A stretch of DNA of 64,000 bases, from assembly GCA_016808115.1 (NCBI GenBank), contig JAEQBH010000651.1:2232001-2296000 (forward strand), written 5' to 3'. The translations under genes and the position numbers were made by a program. How positions within the stretch are numbered: position 1 is the stretch's first letter; every line of letters starts with the position of its first letter. The DNA comes from Tetrastigma voinierianum (taxonomy: Eukaryota > Streptophyta > Magnoliopsida > Vitales > Vitaceae). The notes beneath the pieces are model-generated. The model made no database searches and was not told where the DNA came from. It saw only the letters and a list, made by a program, of their open reading frames with translations. Below are positions 58,670-64,000 of the stretch, piece after piece.

Positions 58670-59560
58670 ATCCCTACCGTGGAAAGTTGTAAAATACACT
58701 GGCATAATCAATGCAGGCGATCCAAACCCATTCACACCCGTTCGGTCATCCATGACTAAGACAGACCTGTAAAACCCAACGAAGGGCAAACCGGAGGAAC
58801 CGGTGGCTATGCCAATTTCGCGAGTCTATGTGCCGGGATTGGTCCGTCCACCGAAAAGCCAACATCCGGTTTCCGGTAAATAGAAAATTGTGGGCCCAAA
58901 ATCAAGTTTTAGCAATTTTTACACGTGTCAAATTTAATCTGTGGAAGAAAAGAAAAGAAAGTGAAACTGAAAATAGTTGTTGACATTAAATTTTGGATTG
59001 CATTGGATTCTGTGTATCTGTATAATTGAATCCTTGTGGCATTTCCTATCTGTTTAGACCATTTAATTAATAGGCTTTTAGATTCTATTTTCATATTTTT
59101 ATTATTATTATTTTTCCTTTTTTTTCTGCAATAAGATGATGTCAATATTTAATAAAATAAATAATATTAGTAAGTTCTTAATTAGAGAAATTTAAACTCC
59201 AATAGACTAGATCCTGTTGTAAATAAAAAATAAAAATAAAATTACTTGTAAATTTATATATTTTTAACTTATTTAACCCATGAATTAAAATGAGCAAAGG
59301 GTGACTTTATTAAAAGAACTTTTTAAAAAAGATTAAAAGACCTTTTAAAAACCTAATTTTAAAATTTTGACTCTCCATCAAGGTTTTGCTCGATTTTGAA
59401 AAAAAAAAAATGCCCTTTTATTTTCTTGCAATTTTTTTGAGAAATTTGACTCTCCATCGATTTTTAGTCTAATTTTGACAAAAATATATTTTTTATATTC
59501 TTTCAAAAATCACCTATTTTTCAAGAGATAATATAAATACTATATCTGGTAATAATGTTT
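58670..59560. other. Upstream flank of the LUFS gene, no gene seen
   Basis: Contains promoter-distal sequence and, from about 58900, AT-rich DNA with poly(A/T) runs. No reading frame or repeat boundary with support. Confidence 0.4.
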
Positions 59561-60939
59561 GAGTCTGATGGGTCAACCCATTTTGGCCCGATTTTTTGAA
59601 GGTTGGATTGTAAAATTTATGGCCAAATAAAACCGAGTCAAATTGATCCAACCTATTTTGACCCGTGACCCATATGGGTTTATTCCGAGTTGACCCGATT
59701 AACCTAATTGACTCAAAATCTTTATTTAATCTTTTTAAGTAATTAGGTTAGTAATTCAAAAATTTCAAGGATTTATTTACAAAATTTGTTATTTAGCTCT
59801 TAATATGGAGTCAAATCTTTTATAGCATAGGGGTTTTAACGATAATTATTATTATAATATATTAAACTTTGTTGTTTTAACTATTTAACTTTTAACTTTT
59901 AAATTTATTTTTTAAATATAATTTATATGGTAATTTAATATTTTAAAAATCTTGTATGGAAAATTAGGGAATGCATTTTCAATAATCTCATTAATTATAT
60001 TTTAAATATCTACAATTTCTTTTTCTTTTTCTTTTTTTTTTTGTATTTAACCTTTAAATTTTATTTAATCATATTTCTATTTTTAAATTAAAGATATGAT
60101 TTTAAAAAATTAAAATTTAAAAAATAGTAAAAAAATGATTATTTACTTTATAAACTAAATTAAATTTAATAACTAAATTATCAATATATTTTCAATAAAT
60201 TTATTATTGAAACTAATATTGTTATTTTTAAAATAAATAACAAAAAATTAAACACTTATTTCTTTCCTAATTATATGATTATATCTTTTATACATATGGA
60301 TTTTCAAAACAAATAGGATATTCCATTATTATAAAATTGATTTTATTCCAAATATAAACTAAATTTATGTTATTAATATTGTAAAAAATTAATTATATTG
60401 TAAATAAAATATGTAATCATATTAGGAAAGAAGAAAATATAAAGTATTATTTACATTCTTTCGTAATCTATTTTTCAATAAAATAACAAAATATTAAATA
60501 TGTTCAACATGTCATTTTAAAAACTAAATATGAAATAAAATATTTATTTTGAATATTTAAAAATATTTTATTTTTATTTAAAATGAAACAAAACTTATAT
60601 TTTAACTGTCTTTTACTTTTTTAAAATAAAAGAAAATATACATATATCAAAGAAATTTAAGATAATTTTTACTTAAAAAAATATATTTGAAGATTATCCT
60701 TAATGTATGAATTTTAATTACACTTGAAAACAATTTAACATGTACTTTTTATTATTTATTTAATTTATTTTTTGAAGATTTTTAAATATCTTCATAGTTT
60801 AAATAATTTTAACCTCAAATGTTTTTGTCAAATATTAGTTTTACGAATCTTTGACCACAGACTATAATTCCATTCAAATGAAGTTTTCTTGAAATATATA
60901 CTTGTTTCAAAACTTGACTCTTATGGAGATGAGAAAAAT

Positions 60940-61123
60940 TTTAAAGAGTAAGGAAGCCTTTGTATAAACTTTTTGAGGAGTATAGCAATAAAGGTGCATC
61001 AACTTTTATGGCTTCTTGTTTTCTAATATGGGAATTAACCTCACAAGTATTAGAAGAGAAAGGAAGAAGTTGTATATGATGCAAGTTTACAGCTCCTAAT
61101 AGTCAAATTTTGTCTTTTTTTTA

Positions 61124-61169
<46 letters not shown>

Positions 61170-61640
61170 GAATCATTCATTTGGTCATATGATAGGATTT
61201 TGAATAATTTGATTGCCAAGAAGTTAAAAATATTGGAAAATCTCAACTTGATCTTTATTTAGAGGAGCCAAGAATTCCTTCTCGAAAAATTTTGATGTGT
61301 TAGGTTATTGGATAGATAGAAGCAATAAATTTGGTGATCTTGCAAAGATGGTTTGTGATGTGTTAAGCATTCCAATAACTATTGTAGCATCGAAATCCGC
61401 TTTTAGTATTGGATCTTAATGTTTTAATTAAGCAAGTGTAGAAGTTCTATGCTTAATTATACGGTTCAAGCTCTCATATGCATACGTAATTGGTTGTTTG
61501 GTTTTATTGGTAAGCTTAACTTTTTTTATTAAGGATTTATAATTAAGCATTTCCTTTGTACAATTACATATTAACTTGTGTTAATTTTAATTAATAGATG
61601 ATGATGACGACGAACTCAACAAGCATCGAGAATGAACATC
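60940..61640 (+). pseudogene. hAT transposase C-terminal remnant (hATC dimerisation domain)
   Basis: Near 60985 'LFEEYSNKGAS' recalls the linker of plant hAT transposases. After the (TA) run, near 61245, it reads DLYLEEPRIPS, then NFDVLGYWIDRSNKFGDLAK, MVCDVLSIPITIVASKSAFS, the hATC hallmark (family LSIPxTxVASExxFS). Next 'IGS' and a stop, then 'NYTVQALICIRNWLFGF'-like sequence in another frame, and DDDDELNKH after an intron-like gap near 61600. It is truncated upstream: no BED zinc finger or catalytic DDE part was found. Confidence 0.82.
61129..61165. repeat. (TA)18 microsatellite inside the hAT remnant
   Basis: A pure TA run between 'ttttaaaaat' and 'tttgtgaatc'. Confidence 0.95.
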
Positions 61641-62130
61641 TTTATAATGTAGTCACATGTTATTGTTAGAGATAATGAGGATGAGGATGAGGATAAAGAT
61701 GAAGATTAGAAGTATATGAGATTACATTTGATACTTTGAATTTTTTTTTCAAAGATGTTATTAAGTTGTTAATTTGTTATTTTGGTACTATTTACTTAGT
61801 TAGTTTGATATTTTTGTTATAACAATGTTTTATCATTATTAATTTATTTAAATTTGTTTACTATTATTATTATTTTTTAGACTCAATCATTTTATATATT
61901 TATATTTTATTTATTTTTATTTGAAGAATTGTAAAATTTGTGAAATTATTTTTTTAACATTTTTTATAAGATTTTGGCCCGTTTTGACTCATTACCCCAC
62001 ATGGGTTAGGTTGGGTTGGCTGAAAGATAGAATGAATAGAAATTGGTCAGATTAGCCCAATCTGTTTTGGCCCGTGGCCTGAATAGGTTGGCTGAAAATA
62101 GGTTGGACTGGCTCGTTTACCTACTTTAAT

Positions 62131-63488
62131 AAATACATGAAATGAAGAAAGGCATTTTTATCCAAATGAGTTATTTTTTAAGAAATAACACGGAAATATT
62201 ATATTCACAAATTTAGGATAAGTTTAAAATAATATGTTATATTTAACTTTTTTTTTAATACACTTTAATTTCAAAATAATAAATTATACCCACAGAAATC
62301 CGCCTCCCTCTGTTCTTTGCCAAGGCAAGATGGGCATACGTTACATTTAACTTTATTTTTATTTTACTACATCATTTTTTCTTCTTACTTTTTCTCTCTA
62401 CTCTCCCATCTATTACATTTTCTCCAAATTTTTTAGGAACCAAACATATAGCAAAAAGAAAATAACATCATAAGAGACAAATCAGGATTACTTAATTTTT
62501 TTTCTTCTTTTACTTTTTATCTCTTTCATTTCCCTCCAAATTTTCTGGGAACGAAACATATACCCTTCTTTTTTACTTTTTATCTCCTTAATTTTCTTCC
62601 AAATTTTCTAGGAATCAAACGTAGCCAACATGAAAAATGTGATAAGAAAACAATATCATAACATGCAAATCAAAATTAATTATATACGACACTTTTTATA
62701 AAAATCTATTCATTCTTGTATATTTCAAGTGTTTGTGTCAAGGAGACATCATATATCATTTGATAGGACCTCAAACTTAATTGAAGAACCTAACCTAAAA
62801 GATCGATTTGATAGGTAAAAAAACTTCTCAAATATAAGTACTACTTTAAACTCTTGTATAGAACCGATATAGAATCTTATCATTCCATATCCGAAATCGA
62901 ATGGCATTCACTTTGAGTAGCTCACACTTTAAGCGCATTAGCTCCGTCTGTATTTAGTGCACCCGGATAGCCCTCTCGCGATATCTTGTTTACCAGTAAA
63001 CTTGTTAATGATAGATGCACAAGCGATAGGAGAATTGCTTAAAGACTAACTTGCGATAAGTTGAAAAAGCTCTCGAATTAAGTACCCATTCATCTTATTG
63101 TGTGGAATAAATATGAGATTGTATAAATCATAAGCCTCAAAAATTAGAGACCCAAATTCCACAAACTTCAAGTGATGAAGTAATTAAACCCTAGTAAGGT
63201 AAAAGATAGCTACAAATCCAACAATGTCGCATTGGAATCGAGGTTCTATTTTATTATCATCCAGTCTGATAATAATAAACCTAAAATCGATGGATAGATA
63301 ATGGGAGTTAGTTTGAAAACCTGAAGATAAGCCTCTTTTGAATTCGGAAAGTACTAACAAAAGATAATTGAGAGGAAAAATAAAAGGAAAGTGTATTTGG
63401 AGAAAAATTTAAAATAGTCTTAATCCTAATATATTACTTCTATATGTTTATTCAAACAATTTTATTTATTTTTTCTATTATAAGGATC

Positions 63489-63539
<51 letters not shown>

Positions 63540-64000
63540 AAAAAAATTTAAAGAAATTTGATTATATTTGATTTTCTTTTAAAATATTTTCTATGTGAAA
63601 CCAAACATCAAAAAACTGATTTTCTTAGTTTTTCTTTTTGCTTTTTCTAGATCTTTTTAGTTTTCAAACGGAGCCCAAATATGATAATGAGAGAAGATAA
63701 AGGAATCCAGATATCTTCTATTCAGCCATACCAGTGACTGAAATTTTTCTAGCTTAATTACTACCATTGATTCTCCCAAAAACATATGTAAAAGAATTTG
63801 GTTTTCGTACACATATATATCTCTCTTTGTATTGATATGATATTATTTACTTTGAGTCTATGCCTCTCGTAATTATGTTAGTTCGGTCCAATTTGCATGT
63901 ACTCCCATGGAGCCCTAAAGTTAACGTCCAAGTAAACCTTCAATAACCTGAAAGGATATAACCTTTCATTGGTTCTGATTTTAGGCTCTACCCAAAAAAG
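62131..64000. other. AT-rich intergenic sequence, no gene recognised
   Basis: A motif 'tttctccaaatttt(t/c)t(a/g)ggaa(c/t)(c/g)aaac' occurs three times (about 62418, 62530, 62598), suggesting a short, decayed tandem structure or fragments of small non-autonomous DNA elements. 'tttcaaacggagccc' near 63663 resembles the end of such elements. The segment 62880-63240 has more mixed composition but no motif I recognise. Confidence 0.35.
63493..63536. repeat. (AT)22 microsatellite
   Basis: A pure AT run flanked by 'ggatccaaa' and 'gtaaaaaaaattt'. Confidence 0.95.

Larger units (their letters stand above)
59560..62130 (+). mobile_element. Degenerate hAT-type DNA transposon
   Basis: Clusters of 'gacccg/gggtc' words mark both ends (59570-59710: ggtcaaccca, ttttggcccg, ttttgacccgtgaccc, gttgacccg; 61975-62105: ttggcccg, ttttgactc, ttttggcccgtggcc, ggttggctg). 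They surround very AT-rich DNA and the end of a hAT transposase. Such subterminal repeats are where hAT transposase binds in known elements. Terminal inverted repeats and an 8-bp duplication were not found, so ends are approximate. Confidence 0.6.

Overview
Organism and overall character. This is nuclear DNA of a land plant, most likely a eudicot: a spliced plant gene with short phase-consistent exons sits beside a dense pile of Ty3/gypsy and Ty1/copia LTR retrotransposons, TRIMs, an L1-type LINE and a decayed hAT transposon. The LINE wording resembles what I remember of grapevine LINEs, but the species is not proven. I see no tRNA, rRNA, CRISPR array or bacterial-type operon. Almost all open frames in the first 47 kb are fragments or chance frames in repeats.

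Layout, 1-38.7 kb: a nested stack of retrotransposons. The oldest layer is a Ty1/copia element (RNase H end at 34.70-35.34 kb, 3' LTR from 38232). An Athila/Tat-like gypsy element F lies inside it (internal parts 1-421 and 31860-32695, 3' LTR 32696-34692). F holds solo LTR E (422-2058 + 30941-31859, target duplication GTAAG/ATAAG). E holds minus-strand solo LTR D (2059-3440 + 29500-30940, GTAAT/ATAAT). D holds a full-length Del/Tekay-type chromovirus A (3441-29499, TGCAC/TGCCC). A holds a gag-only Athila-like element C (about 6367-22135). C's 5' LTR holds a full-length Athila-like element B (6669-17907). A separate solo LTR G (35594-38034) interrupts the copia 3' region.

Layout, 38.7-53.9 kb: mostly single insertions. 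There are solo LTRs I (40061-42279), J (about 42283-47019) and H (43115-46552, inside J). A 3' LINE fragment (about 49.08-50.64 kb) is cut by a TRIM (49747-50265). A three-copy 280-bp tandem repeat (52.26-53.40 kb) is cut by a second TRIM (53030-53343). The TRIM, I and H target duplications are perfect.

Layout, 53.9-64 kb: the one convincing host gene, on the minus strand, with its start at 58400. Ten predicted exons encode about 284 residues with an N-terminal LisH/LUFS domain like that of the LEUNIG co-repressors but no WD40 region. Its middle was built by serial exon duplication; two further copies in the intron between exons 8 and 9 each carry a different defect. Upstream lies a CT-rich leader, a G-box and, further out, a degenerate hAT element (about 59.56-62.13 kb) and AT-rich DNA.

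How it fits together: no metabolic pathway is encoded. The interest lies in the depth of nesting, the frequency of solo LTRs (removal by LTR-LTR recombination), the internal tandem arrays carried by the LTRs, and the recent structural evolution of the small LUFS gene. Coordinates of repeat ends marked 'about' are judged by eye.
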